NCBI RefSeq assembly: GCF_001050035.1
Contig: NZ_CVTA01000044.1
Location: forward strand, 1 to 64,000
DNA: 64,000 nucleotides
Source of the DNA: Mycolicibacterium komanii
Lineage (GTDB): Bacteria > Actinomycetota > Actinomycetes > Mycobacteriales > Mycobacteriaceae
Reading direction: 5' to 3'
Shown here: one piece after another, positions 26,921 to 37,203 of the stretch
Numbering within the stretch: the first letter of the stretch is position 1
Layout: the number at the start of each line of letters is the position of its first letter
Program-made: the position numbers and the translations under genes
Notes under the pieces: generated by a model
The model's input: the letters and a program-made list of their open reading frames with translations, nothing else
The model's database searches: none
What the model was told of the DNA's origin: nothing

Positions 26921-28288
26921 GTGGCGATCGATCTGGACGAGGCCGCGGCCCGGGCGCAGCGCCTGGAGTCGGCCGTCGCGGACATCGCCGAGCTGCCCTG
27001 GGACGAACTGCCAGTCCAGATGCTCGACTCACTGCTGAGCATTCTCGAGTCCTGCCAACGGCAATTGCCAACGGTCGGTTTCGACATCATCAACCGGCTC
27101 AGGGCCGCCCGCGTCCCCGCCAGCGGCGGTCGGTTACGAGATCACCTGGCCAACCAGCTGCACATCTCGGCACTGGATGCCGGTGCTCGAATCGCCATGG
27201 CCACTGCCCTTTCCGGCCGGACGCCGACGCTGCCCGCGACGTCCCAGGCCGCGCGGCACGGGCTCATCGGCGCCGAGCATCTGCGCATCATCCGCGACAC
27301 CGTCGACAAGCTCCCCGACAGCGCCACTCGACAGGACCGCGAGCACTTCGACCTGGAGCTGGCCGCCATCGCGGTCGCCGAACGGCCCGAGGTGCTGCGC
27401 CGCGAGGCGGCAAACCTGTTGGCCGGCTTCGACATCGAACACTCCGACCCGGCGACGCGCGAACGCAGCCGAGCCGCGCGCCGCGGCTTCACGCTCGGCC
27501 CTCAAGACGCCGACGGTATGAGTCGCGGACGTTTCTGCATCGATGCCGAGGCGCGCAGCTACCTCGAAATCCTGCTCGCCGCGAAGGCCCGCCCGGGCAT
27601 GTGCAATTCCGCCGATCCGTTACCGTCCGTCGACGGCGATCCGGACCCCGTCGCGGCGGCCACCGACACCCGGACGACCGCGCAACGCAATCACGACGCG
27701 GTGAAGGCCTCGCGGCGCGCGCTGCTGGCGTCGGGTGAGCTCGGCAAGCATCGGGGGCTGCCGGTGACGGCGATCGTCACCATGACGTTGCAACAGTTGG
27801 AGTCGGCGGCCGGTGTGGCGGTAACGGGCGGCGGTTCCACCGTGCCTGTGGAGGTTGCGCTGCGGATGGCCGCGCACGCGCATCACTATCTGTACATCTA
27901 CGACGAAAAGTCTGGACGGCCCATTTTTCTCGGGCGTTCACAACGCCTGGCGTCCGCGGACCAACGGATCGTGTTGCACGCCGTCGATGGCGGATGCACG
28001 ATGCCGGGTTGCGATCAACCCGGCTATCACTCGCAGGTCCACCACCTCATCGAGTGGGCGCCCGACGGCACGACGGGTATCGACCGGTTGACGTTCCTGT
28101 GTGAACAGAGCCACGGCCTCGCCGGGCGAAGCGAGCAAGAATGGCAGGGTCGCAGACGCTACGACGAAGAATCCCTAGGCCAAACGCTGTGGTACCCACC
28201 GAAATCGGTGGATCCGAGCCGGCAACCGCGGGCCAGCCGGCACCACCGGCGCCCCACTCCGCCACGGGCCGAACCCGATGCCGCGTGA
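26921..28288 (+). CDS. DUF222/HNH protein, 13E12 repeat family
   Basis: 455 aa. DUF222 region (about 10-330) followed by an HNH-like nuclease module (about 350-410): CTMPGCDQP, a QVHHLIEW His pair, and a last half LTFLCEQSH. The usual Asn of the NLxxLC segment is replaced (RLTFLC), so nuclease activity is uncertain. The GTG at 26921 is supported by the strong SD GGAGGGAGG; the frame is open 195 bases further up without support. The family is multicopy in mycobacteria and often linked to mobile or variable loci. Pro/His-rich C-terminus. Confidence 0.9.
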   Translation: MAIDLDEAAARAQRLESAVADIAELPWDELPVQMLDSLLSILESCQRQLPTVGFDIINRLRAARVPASGGRLRDHLANQLHISALDAGARIAMATALSGRTPTLPATSQAARHGLIGAEHLRIIRDTVDKLPDSATRQDREHFDLELAAIAVAERPEVLRREAANLLAGFDIEHSDPATRERSRAARRGFTLGPQDADGMSRGRFCIDAEARSYLEILLAAKARPGMCNSADPLPSVDGDPDPVAAATDTRTTAQRNHDAVKASRRALLASGELGKHRGLPVTAIVTMTLQQLESAAGVAVTGGGSTVPVEVALRMAAHAHHYLYIYDEKSGRPIFLGRSQRLASADQRIVLHAVDGGCTMPGCDQPGYHSQVHHLIEWAPDGTTGIDRLTFLCEQSHGLAGRSEQEWQGRRRYDEESLGQTLWYPPKSVDPSRQPRASRHHRRPTPPRAEPDAA

Positions 28289-28298
28289 GCGGCTGTGA

Positions 28299-28646
28299 CT
28301 AGACGGTGAAACCGAGCGCGCGCAGCTGCTCGCGGCCGTCCTCGGTGATCTTGTCCGGACCCCACGGCGGGTTCCACACCCAGTTGATCTTCAACTCGTT
28401 GACCAAACCCGCGCCGACCAGAGCGGTGCGCGACTGGTCCTCGATCACGTCGGTGAGCGGACAGGCGGCAGAGGTCAGCGTCATATCGATCAACGCGACG
28501 TTGCCCTGCTCCCCCTGCTCGACGTTGATCCCGTAGACCAGCCCCAGATCGACGACGTTGATACCGAGCTCGGGGTCGACGACGTCGCGCATCGCTTCCT
28601 CGAGATCGAACAACAGCTCCTCGTTGGGCACTGCGGTGTCACTCAT
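28299..28646 (-). CDS. sufT: SufT-type DUF59/MIP18 Fe-S maturation protein
   Basis: 115 aa. DUF59 (MIP18) fold with DVVDPELGINVVDLGLVYG and the Cys of TSAACPLT. Family members help target or maturate Fe-S proteins. It is the last gene of the suf operon; the ATG at 28646 overlaps the sufU stop (ATGA), and GGAGG precedes it. Orthologue of Rv1466. Confidence 0.93.
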   Translation of the reverse strand: MSDTAVPNEELLFDLEEAMRDVVDPELGINVVDLGLVYGINVEQGEQGNVALIDMTLTSAACPLTDVIEDQSRTALVGAGLVNELKINWVWNPPWGPDKITEDGREQLRALGFTV

Positions 28647-29101
28647 CCTGCCTCCTGAAATCTCTCCGATGCCTGTGACAGCGCATCTTTGAAAGCCATC
28701 CATCCCAGCAGCGCGCACTTGACCCGCGCCGGGTACTTCGCGACGCCGGCGAACGCGATACCGTCGCCGATGACGTCTTCGTCGCCCTCGACGGTCCCGC
28801 GCGAGGAGATCATCTCGCTGAACGCCGCGACGGTCTTCAAGGCGTCGCCGACGCTCTGCCCGATCACCTGGTCGGTCAGCACCGAGGTCGAGGCCTGGCT
28901 GATCGAACAGCCTTGGCCGTCATACGAGATGTCGACCACCTGCTCACCGTCGTCGGACAGTGCCACCCGCAGCGTCACCTCATCGCCACAGGTCGGGTTG
29001 ACGTGGTAAACCTGAGCACCGAAAGGCTCGCGCAACCCGCGGTTGTGCGGGTGCTTGTAGTGATCGAGGATCACTTCCTGGTAGATCTGCTCCAGCCGCA
29101 C
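28643..29101 (-). CDS. sufU: SufU sulfur-transfer protein
   Basis: 152 aa. Zinc-containing sulfur acceptor that takes persulfide from SufS. The three conserved Cys are in NPTCGDE, QGCSIS and VKCALLGW, with the SufU-specific spacing between the first two. GTG start at 29101, one base after the sufS stop; the longer upstream frame is a shadow of sufS. Orthologue of Rv1465. Confidence 0.95.
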   Translation of the reverse strand: MRLEQIYQEVILDHYKHPHNRGLREPFGAQVYHVNPTCGDEVTLRVALSDDGEQVVDISYDGQGCSISQASTSVLTDQVIGQSVGDALKTVAAFSEMISSRGTVEGDEDVIGDGIAFAGVAKYPARVKCALLGWMAFKDALSQASERFQEAG

Positions 29102-29102
29102 G

Positions 29103-30359
<1,257 letters not shown>

Positions 30360-31130
30360 TTACGCCTCCGCGGCCGCCGTCTGCGTGAACCGGACGTAGC
30401 CGTTCTCCTCGAGCTCGTCGGCGAGCTCCGGGCCACCGGAGGTGACGATGCGGCCGTCGACGAACACGTGCACGAACTGCGGCTGGATGTAACGCAGGAT
30501 GCGCGTGTAGTGGGTGATCAACAGCACGCCGCCGTTCTCGCTCTCGGCGTACCGGTTGACGCCCTCGCTGACCACCCGCAGCGCGTCGACGTCCAGGCCG
30601 GAGTCGGTCTCGTCGAGGATCGCGATCTTCGGCTTGAGCAGAGCCAGCTGCAGAATCTCGTGGCGCTTCTTCTCACCGCCCGAGAACCCTTCGTTGACAC
30701 TGCGTTCGGAGAACGAGGCGTCGATGTCGAGGTCGGTCATCGCGGACTTGACCTCTTTGACCCAGTGCCGCAGCTTCGGTGCCTCACCGCGCACGGCCGT
30801 CGCGGCGGTGCGCAGGAAGTTCGACATCGAGACGCCGGGCACCTCGACCGGGTATTGCATCGCGAGGAACAGGCCGGCGCGGGCGCGCTCGTCGATGCTC
30901 ATCTCCAGCACGTCCTGACCGTCCAGCGTGATCGATCCGGATGTCACCGTGTACTTGGGGTGACCGGCGATCGCGTAGGACAGCGTCGACTTGCCCGAAC
31001 CGTTCGGCCCCATCACCGCGTGCGTCTCCCCCGACTTCACGGTCAGGTCGACACCCTTGAGGATCGGGATCTCGGTCTGTTCGGGCGTCTGCACCGAGAC
31101 GTGCAGGTTCTTGATTTCCAGTGTGGTCAT
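30360..31130 (-). CDS. sufC: Fe-S assembly ATPase SufC
   Basis: 256 aa ABC-type ATPase of the SufBCD scaffold. Walker A GPNGSGKST, signature FSGGEKKRHE, Walker B AILDETDSGLD (with the Asp-for-Pro substitution typical of SufC), and a switch His in LLITHY. ATG overlaps the sufD stop (ATGA). ATP binding drives the SufB-SufD rearrangement for cluster formation. Orthologue of Rv1463. Confidence 0.97.
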   Translation of the reverse strand: MTTLEIKNLHVSVQTPEQTEIPILKGVDLTVKSGETHAVMGPNGSGKSTLSYAIAGHPKYTVTSGSITLDGQDVLEMSIDERARAGLFLAMQYPVEVPGVSMSNFLRTAATAVRGEAPKLRHWVKEVKSAMTDLDIDASFSERSVNEGFSGGEKKRHEILQLALLKPKIAILDETDSGLDVDALRVVSEGVNRYAESENGGVLLITHYTRILRYIQPQFVHVFVDGRIVTSGGPELADELEENGYVRFTQTAAAEA

Positions 31131-32323
31131 GATTGGGCTGTTCTCGATTCCGTGATCGCTAGTTCTCGTTCGATTGCTTCGGTCAGGCGCTCGCGCACCG
31201 CGGGCACGGCGATCTTGGCGATGATCTCGTTGAAGAAACCGCGCACCACCAAACGTCGCGCCTGATCCTCGGGGATGCCGCGGGCCCGCAGATAGAACAA
31301 CTGCTCGTCGTCGAAACGTCCGGTGGCACTCGCGTGCCCGGCGCCGACGATCTCGCCCGTCTCGATTTCGAGGTTGGGCACCGAGTCGGCGCGCGCGCCG
31401 TCGGTGAGCAGCAGGTTGCGGTTGACCTCGAAGGTGTCGGTGCCGGTGGCCTCCGCGCGGATCAGCACATCGCCGACCCACACCGTGTGCGCATCGGGTC
31501 GGTTGGACTCCGGATCACCCTGCAGCGCACCCTTGTACAGCACATCGGACTTGCAGTTCGGGTGGGCGTGGTCGACCAGCAGCCGCGACTCGAAATGCTG
31601 ACCGTCGTCGGCGAAGTAGGTGCCGAGCAATTTGGCGTCACCGCCGGGCGCGGTGAAGCGCACCGTCGCCGCCGTCCGGACCACGTCCCCGCCGAGCGTC
31701 ACGTTGACGTGCCCCAGCACCGCGTCCTTGCCCAGGCGCGCGTGATGCGCGCTGACGTGCACCGTGTCGTCGGCCCAGCCGGCGATCCAGATCACGCCGA
31801 GACCGGCCGAGTCGCCGACGATGATCTCGACGTTGTCGGCGTAGGTCCCGCTGCCGCGCAGGTCCACGACGACGATCGCGCGCGAGAGTTCCTCGACGCG
31901 GATCTGCAGATGCCCGTAGGCCACCGCGCCCTCACCCGGGCCGGTGATGTCGATCTCGATCGGCTCGGCGACCTCGGTGTCGCGGGCGACCGTGACGATC
32001 GTCGCGCTGTCGAATGACGAATACGCTTGCGCGGCAACGCGGTCGGCGGGCACACCGCCTTGGCCGAGACGCTCGTCGTCGCGCCCGACCGTCTCCACGG
32101 TGACACCGGGTCGTTCACCCACGGTGATGGTCGCGCTACCCGAGGCGACCGCGGAGCCGTCGTGCAGACCGCGCAGGCGCTTCAGCGGCGTGAACCGCCA
32201 GATCTCGTCACGACCGCCGGGCACCTCGAAGGCGTTCACGTCGAAGGAGGTGAAGATCTCGCCCTTGTTGAGTGCCGACCCCGCCGGTGTCCCCTCGATC
32301 GCAGTGGTCAACTCGGATGCCAC
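31127..32323 (-). CDS. sufD: Fe-S assembly scaffold SufD
   Basis: 398 aa. Right-handed beta-helix core with helical ends, as in SufB. The conserved C-terminal segment NLLLTDGARADSVPNLEIE and the GHASATGRFDDEQLFYLRARG tail that docks SufC are present, with the cluster-site His in AGHASATG. GTG start at 32323 immediately abuts the sufB stop. Forms SufBC2D. Orthologue of Rv1462. Confidence 0.96.
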   Translation of the reverse strand: MASELTTAIEGTPAGSALNKGEIFTSFDVNAFEVPGGRDEIWRFTPLKRLRGLHDGSAVASGSATITVGERPGVTVETVGRDDERLGQGGVPADRVAAQAYSSFDSATIVTVARDTEVAEPIEIDITGPGEGAVAYGHLQIRVEELSRAIVVVDLRGSGTYADNVEIIVGDSAGLGVIWIAGWADDTVHVSAHHARLGKDAVLGHVNVTLGGDVVRTAATVRFTAPGGDAKLLGTYFADDGQHFESRLLVDHAHPNCKSDVLYKGALQGDPESNRPDAHTVWVGDVLIRAEATGTDTFEVNRNLLLTDGARADSVPNLEIETGEIVGAGHASATGRFDDEQLFYLRARGIPEDQARRLVVRGFFNEIIAKIAVPAVRERLTEAIERELAITESRTAQS

Positions 32324-33769
32324 CTAGCCCACCGCGCCTTCCATCTGCAGCTCGATCAGCCGGTTGAGCTCCAGCGCGTACTCCATCGGAAGCTCCTTGG
32401 CGATCGGCTCGACGAAGCCGCGCACCACCATCGCCATCGCCTCGTCCTCGGTCAGGCCGCGGCTCATCAGGTAGAACAGCTGATCCTCGCTGACCTTCGA
32501 CACGGTGGCCTCGTGGCCCATCGTCACGTCGTCTTCGCGAATGTCGACGTACGGGTACGTGTCGGAGCGGCTGATCGTATCGACAAGCAGCGCATCGCAT
32601 TTCACGCTCGAGCGTGATCCGTGCGCGCCCTTGTTGACCTGGACCAGGCCACGGTACGAGGCGCGACCGCCGCCACGGGCGACGGACTTGGACACGATGT
32701 TGCTCGACGTGTTGGGCGCCAGGTGCAGCATCTTGGCGCCGGTGTCCTGATGCTGCCCCTCGCCGGCGAACGCCACCGAGAGCACCTCTCCGCGGGCGTG
32801 CTCACCGGTCATCCACACCGCGGGATACTTCATGGTGACCTTGGAGCCGATGTTGCCGTCGACCCACTCCATAGTCGCGCCGGCCTCGGCCCGGGCGCGC
32901 TTGGTGACCAGGTTGTAGACGTTGCTCGACCAGTTCTGAATGGTCGTGTACCGACAACGGCCACCCGCCTTGACGATGATCTCCACGACGGCGGAGTGCA
33001 GCGAGTCGCTCTTGTAGATCGGCGCCGTGCAGCCCTCGACGTAGTGAACGTAGGCACCCTCGTCGACGATGATCAGCGTGCGCTCGAACTGCCCCATGTT
33101 CTCAGTGTTGATCCGGAAGTAGGCCTGTAGCGGGATGTCGACGTGCACACCGGGCGGCACGTAGATGAACGAGCCACCCGACCAGACGGCGGTGTTCAGC
33201 GCGGAGAACTTGTTGTCGCCAGCCGGGATCACTGTGCCGAAGTACTGCTTGAAGATCTCCGGATGCTCGCGCAGCGCGGTGTCGGTATCGAGGAAGATGA
33301 CGCCCTGAGCCTCCAGGTCCTCGCGGATCTGGTGGTAGACGACCTCGGACTCGTACTGGGCCGCGACGCCGGAAACCAGGCGCTGCTTCTCGGCCTCGGG
33401 GATGCCGAGCTTGTCGTAGGTGTTGCGGATGTCCTCGGGCAGGTCGTCCCACGTGGCGGCCTGCTTCTCCGTCGACCGCACGAAGTACTTGATGTTGTCG
33501 AAGTCGATGCCCTCGAGGTTGGAACCCCAGTTCGGCATCGGCTTCTTCTCGAAGGTGCGCAGCGCCTTCAGCCGGACGTCGAGCATCCACTGCGGCTCGT
33601 TCTTCTTCCCGGAGATGTCGCGAACCACCGCCTCGGACAGCCCGCGCTGCGCGCTGGCGCCCGCGACGTCGGAGTCCACCCAGCCGTAGCCGTAGCGGCT
33701 CAGCGAAGCGATGGCCTCGTCCTGGCTGAGCGGCTCGCCTACCTTGTGGACCTCAGGTGTCGTCGTCAT
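32324..33769 (-). CDS. sufB: Fe-S assembly scaffold SufB, intein-free
   Basis: 481 aa, the normal length of a SufB without intein. Core scaffold on which the cluster is built. The segment [17 protein letters not shown], which carries the Cys where the M. tuberculosis SufB intein is inserted, is uninterrupted here. C-terminal [21 protein letters not shown] motif for SufC docking is visible. ATG overlaps the sufR stop (ATGA). Orthologue of the exteins of Rv1461. Confidence 0.97.
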   Translation of the reverse strand: MTTTPEVHKVGEPLSQDEAIASLSRYGYGWVDSDVAGASAQRGLSEAVVRDISGKKNEPQWMLDVRLKALRTFEKKPMPNWGSNLEGIDFDNIKYFVRSTEKQAATWDDLPEDIRNTYDKLGIPEAEKQRLVSGVAAQYESEVVYHQIREDLEAQGVIFLDTDTALREHPEIFKQYFGTVIPAGDNKFSALNTAVWSGGSFIYVPPGVHVDIPLQAYFRINTENMGQFERTLIIVDEGAYVHYVEGCTAPIYKSDSLHSAVVEIIVKAGGRCRYTTIQNWSSNVYNLVTKRARAEAGATMEWVDGNIGSKVTMKYPAVWMTGEHARGEVLSVAFAGEGQHQDTGAKMLHLAPNTSSNIVSKSVARGGGRASYRGLVQVNKGAHGSRSSVKCDALLVDTISRSDTYPYVDIREDDVTMGHEATVSKVSEDQLFYLMSRGLTEDEAMAMVVRGFVEPIAKELPMEYALELNRLIELQMEGAVG

Positions 33770-34482
33770 CTCGACGCTCCTTGCTTGTTAGTGGGGGCTG
33801 ATTGGGCTGAAGCACTGATCTTTTCGACCAGCGGTACGTGCGTCGTGCAGGCGAAGTCGCCGTTGACGATCGTGGCGAGCCTCTGCACGTGAGTTCCCAG
33901 AATCTCGGCGAAGGCCTCCCGCTCGGTCTCGCACAACTCGGGGAACTCCTCCGCGACGTGTGAGACCGGACAGTGATGTTGACACAGCTGGATTCCGTGG
34001 ATGGATCCGGCAGGTGTCACCGATGTCACAGTCGTCGCGTAGCCGGCCTTGGTCAGCGCGTCGGCGACCCGGTCGGCCTTAGATACAACGTCATCGGGGC
34101 CCTCGGTTACTCCCGCCAGGATTCCGTCGATCCGGCGGCGCGCGAACGCCCGCACGGCGTCGTCACCGCCGATCTCGCGCAGTTGGCGGATGGCCGCCAC
34201 GGCCAGATCGTCGTAGGCGTGGCCGAGCTTGGCGCGCCCCGCCGCGGTGAGGCGGTACCGCTTGGCGGGCCTGCCCCGGCCGGTGTGCTGCCAGGCCGCC
34301 GCGGCGCTGGCCTGCGCGTCTCCGACCTCCATCAATGCGTCGAGGTGACGACGCACGCCTGCGGCCGAGATTCCGAGCTGTTCGCCGATCTCACCGGCGG
34401 TGATCGGTCCGGATTCGAGCAGCAATTGCACGATCGCCCCACGGGTGTGGCGATCGGCTCCCGCCTCCGGACTGAATTTCAC
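33766..34482 (-). CDS. sufR: SufR, Fe-S-sensing repressor of the suf operon
   Basis: 238 aa. N-terminal winged HTH (about 15-60: [22 protein letters not shown]), a Gly/Arg-rich wing ([14 protein letters not shown]) and a C-terminal cluster domain with Cys in LCQHHC, ELCETE and FACTTH, four in all, enough to hold a [4Fe-4S] cluster. It represses the downstream suf genes when the cluster is present. The GTG start at 34482 lies inside a palindrome (34479-34495), and the promoter geometry suggests a leaderless mRNA. Orthologue of Rv1460, whose annotated start may be longer. Confidence 0.94.
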   Translation of the reverse strand: MKFSPEAGADRHTRGAIVQLLLESGPITAGEIGEQLGISAAGVRRHLDALMEVGDAQASAAAAWQHTGRGRPAKRYRLTAAGRAKLGHAYDDLAVAAIRQLREIGGDDAVRAFARRRIDGILAGVTEGPDDVVSKADRVADALTKAGYATTVTSVTPAGSIHGIQLCQHHCPVSHVAEEFPELCETEREAFAEILGTHVQRLATIVNGDFACTTHVPLVEKISASAQSAPTNKQGASR

Positions 34483-34495
34483 AACACTATTGTGA
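34479..34495. promoter_or_regulatory. Candidate SufR operator
   Basis: TCACAA-N5-TTGTGA is a perfect six-base inverted repeat that covers the sufR start codon and the proposed -10. Mycobacterial SufR is known to bind an inverted repeat in front of its own operon; this is the only perfect one in the sufR-mptB gap. Position over -10/+1 fits simple steric repression. Confidence 0.55.
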
Positions 34496-34518
34496 CGGAA
34501 TTCGGAAAGGGGTGTAAA
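34489..34518 (-). promoter_or_regulatory. Candidate sufR-suf promoter, leaderless
   Basis: On the minus strand TTTACA (34513-34518) and CACAAT (34489-34494) are spaced by 18 bases. Six bases further down lies the G of the sufR GTG (34482). This gives a leaderless transcript with the operator over its start. Confidence 0.45.
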
Positions 34519-34561
34519 GCAAGGGCACCCTTAGCGTGACAAGAGCCATAACAAGGGCAGT

Positions 34562-34567
34562 TACGCT
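34562..34567 (+). promoter_or_regulatory. Candidate -10 of mptB, leaderless
   Basis: TACGCT sits six bases before the GTG at 34574. A TGACAA at 34537 could act as -35 with a 19-base spacer, slightly long. Confidence 0.38.
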
Positions 34568-34573
34568 GCTGAG

Positions 34574-36259
34574 GTGGCAGCCCGCCTCCCCTCGTTCAGC
34601 ACGTCGATCGCCCGTTGGCACGCCGACGAACGCCCCGTGGGCTCACCCCTCAACGATGCCGAGGTCATCGCGCTGCGTCGGACGCGGCTCTTCGGGGCGA
34701 CCGGCACGGTCCTGATGGCGATCGGCGCCCTCGGCGTCGGGGCCAGGCCGGTGGTGCAGGATCCGACGTTCGGGGTGCGGCTGCTCAATCTGCCGTCGCG
34801 CATTCAGACGGTGTCGTTGACCATGACCACCACCGGCGCGGTCATGATGACGCTGGCCTGGCTGATGCTGGGCCGGTTCGCGCTCGGGGACCGGCGGATG
34901 TCGCGCAGCCAGCTGGACCGGCTGCTGTGGCTGTGGGTGCTGCCGCTGCTCCTCGCCCCGCCCATGTACAGCCGCGACGTGTACTCCTACCTGGCGCAGA
35001 GCGAGATCGGCATCAAGGGCCTGGACCCGTACCGGGTCGGCCCGGCCACCGGTCTGGGCCTGGACCACGTGTTCACGCTCTCGGTGCCCAACATGTGGCG
35101 CGAGACCCCGGCGCCGTACGGGCCGCTGTTCCTGTGGATCGGTCAGGGCATCTCGGCGTTGACCGGCGAGAACATCGTGGCCGCTGTGCTGTGTCACCGG
35201 CTGGTCGTGCTGCTGGGCGTGGGACTGATCGTCTGGGCGACGCCGCGACTCGCCCGCCGCTGCGGTGTCGCCGAGGTGAGCGCGCTGTGGCTGGGTGCCG
35301 CCAACCCGCTGCTGATCATGCATCTGGTCGGCGGCATCCACAACGAGGCCCTGATGCTGGGCCTGATGCTCGCGGGCACCGAATTCGCGCTGCGCGGCGT
35401 CGACGCCGCCACCCCGCTGCTTCCCAGACCGCTGTCCTGGCCGCACGACCGCGAGCAGTGGGAGCGATGGTGGCCGCTGGCGATGTTGTTGGTCGGTGTC
35501 GTCTTGATCACCCTGTCATCGCAGGTCAAGCTGCCGTCGCTGCTGGCGCTCGGCTTCGTGGCGATGGCGCTGGCCTGCCGGTGGGGTGGGACGGTCAAGG
35601 CGTTCTTCCTGGCGGGCGGGTCGTTGACGGCGGTATCGGTCGTGGTGATGGCGCTGATCGGATGGGCCAGCGGCCTCGGGTTCGGCTGGCTCAACACGCT
35701 GGGCACCGCCAACGTCGTGCGCAGTTGGATGTCGCTGCCGACCCTGTTGGCGCTGGGCACCGGGCAGGTCGGCATCCTGCTGGGCCTGGGTGACCACACC
35801 ACCGCCGTGCTGGGCCTGACCCGCGCGATCGGCGTGTTCATCATCGCGATCCTGGTGACCTGGCTCCTGTTGCTGGTCCTGCGCGGGCGCCTGCACCCCG
35901 TGGGCGGGCTGGGCGTCGCGCTCGGTGTGACCGTGCTGCTGTTCCCGGTGGTCCAGCCCTGGTACGTGCTGTGGGCGGTCCTTCCGCTCGCGGCGTGGGC
36001 CACCCGGCCGGCGTTCCGCAGCACCACGATCGTCGTGACGCTGGCCGTCGGCATCTTCGGGCCGACCGCGAACGGCGACCGGTTCACGGTCTTCCAGATC
36101 CTGCTCGCGACCGCCGCGAGCACCGTGATCGTCGTCGCGCTGATCCTGCTGACCTACAACCGGTTGCCCTGGCGCAGCGTGACGAGCCCGCCGCACGAGC
36201 AACCGCCGCCACCGCCGCCACAACCGGTGCGGCCCGACGCCTACGCTGAGTCCCCGTGA
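34574..36259 (+). CDS. mptB: Alpha-(1->6)-mannopyranosyltransferase MptB, polyprenyl-phosphate mannose dependent
   Basis: 561 aa, multi-pass GT-C glycosyltransferase. At least ten hydrophobic segments are visible; an acidic/aromatic first extracytoplasmic loop (MYSRDVYSYLAQSEI, with the GT-C Asp) follows the third. The Pro-rich C-terminus (PPHEQPPPPPPQP) is cytosolic or disordered. MptB starts the alpha-1,6-mannan core of lipomannan/lipoarabinomannan using decaprenyl-phosphomannose. Divergent from sufR with 91 bases between. The GTG start is favoured by the -10 at 34562. Its stop overlaps the next start as GTGA. Orthologue of Rv1459c. Confidence 0.93.
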   Translation: MAARLPSFSTSIARWHADERPVGSPLNDAEVIALRRTRLFGATGTVLMAIGALGVGARPVVQDPTFGVRLLNLPSRIQTVSLTMTTTGAVMMTLAWLMLGRFALGDRRMSRSQLDRLLWLWVLPLLLAPPMYSRDVYSYLAQSEIGIKGLDPYRVGPATGLGLDHVFTLSVPNMWRETPAPYGPLFLWIGQGISALTGENIVAAVLCHRLVVLLGVGLIVWATPRLARRCGVAEVSALWLGAANPLLIMHLVGGIHNEALMLGLMLAGTEFALRGVDAATPLLPRPLSWPHDREQWERWWPLAMLLVGVVLITLSSQVKLPSLLALGFVAMALACRWGGTVKAFFLAGGSLTAVSVVVMALIGWASGLGFGWLNTLGTANVVRSWMSLPTLLALGTGQVGILLGLGDHTTAVLGLTRAIGVFIIAILVTWLLLLVLRGRLHPVGGLGVALGVTVLLFPVVQPWYVLWAVLPLAAWATRPAFRSTTIVVTLAVGIFGPTANGDRFTVFQILLATAASTVIVVALILLTYNRLPWRSVTSPPHEQPPPPPPQPVRPDAYAESP

Positions 36260-37203
36260 CCCACTCTGGATCCGGGGCGTCCCCGGCGGTCCCCGTGCGC
36301 CTGAGCGGAGTCACCAAGCGGTACGGGTCGACGGTCGCGGTCTCCGAGCTCGACCTCGAGGTGCAGGCCGCCGAGGTCTTCGCGCTTCTCGGGCCGAACG
36401 GCGCCGGCAAGACCACGACCGTCGAGATGTGCGAAGGCTTCATCAGGCCCGACTCGGGGAGCATCAGGATTCTCGGGCTGGACCCGTTCGGCGACAACGC
36501 CCGGGTGCGTGAACGCATCGGCGTGATGCTGCAGGGCGGCGGCGGATATCCGGCCGCCCGTGCAGGCGAGATGCTCAACCTCGTCGCCTCATACGCGGCC
36601 AATCCGCTCGATCCCGCCTGGCTGATGGACACGCTCGGGCTGACCGAGGCGGCCCGCACGACCTATCGACGGCTGTCCGGCGGCCAGCAGCAGCGGCTGG
36701 CACTGGCGTGCGCGGTGGTCGGCCGCCCGGAGTTGGTATTTCTCGACGAGCCCACCGCGGGCATGGACGCGCATGCGCGAATCGTGGTGTGGGAGTTGAT
36801 CGATGGACTGCGGCGCGACGGTGTGACCGTGGTGCTGACAACCCATCAGCTGACCGAGGCCGAGGAGCTGGCCGACCGCATCATGATCATCGACCACGGC
36901 GTTCCGGTCGCCACCGGGACGCCCGAGGAGCTGATGCGCAGCGGCGCCGAGAACCAGTTGCGGTTCCGCGCCCCGCGCAAGCTCGACCTGTCGTTGCTCG
37001 TGTCCGCACTGCCGGAGAGCTATAAGGCGACCGAGACCGCCTCCGGTGAATACCTGGTCGAGGGCGCGATCAACCCGCAGGTGCTGGCAACGGTGACGGC
37101 GTGGTGCGCGCGTCTCGACGTGTTGGCCACCGACATGCGGGTCGAACAGCGAAGCCTCGAGGACGTGTTCCTCGACCTGACCGGGCGGGAGTTGCGGTCG
37201 TGA
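36256..37203 (+). CDS. ABC-2 type exporter, ATP-binding subunit
   Basis: 315 aa. Walker A GPNGAGKTT, signature LSGGQQQR, Walker B VFLDEPTAGMD, switch His in TTHQLTEAEEL. The C-terminal 90 residues form the accessory domain typical of drug/lipid exporters. GTG overlaps the mptB stop, and its own stop overlaps the permease start, so the three genes are one unit. Substrate unknown; linkage to mptB hints at an envelope component. Orthologue of Rv1458c. Confidence 0.94.
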   Translation: MTHSGSGASPAVPVRLSGVTKRYGSTVAVSELDLEVQAAEVFALLGPNGAGKTTTVEMCEGFIRPDSGSIRILGLDPFGDNARVRERIGVMLQGGGGYPAARAGEMLNLVASYAANPLDPAWLMDTLGLTEAARTTYRRLSGGQQQRLALACAVVGRPELVFLDEPTAGMDAHARIVVWELIDGLRRDGVTVVLTTHQLTEAEELADRIMIIDHGVPVATGTPEELMRSGAENQLRFRAPRKLDLSLLVSALPESYKATETASGEYLVEGAINPQVLATVTAWCARLDVLATDMRVEQRSLEDVFLDLTGRELRS

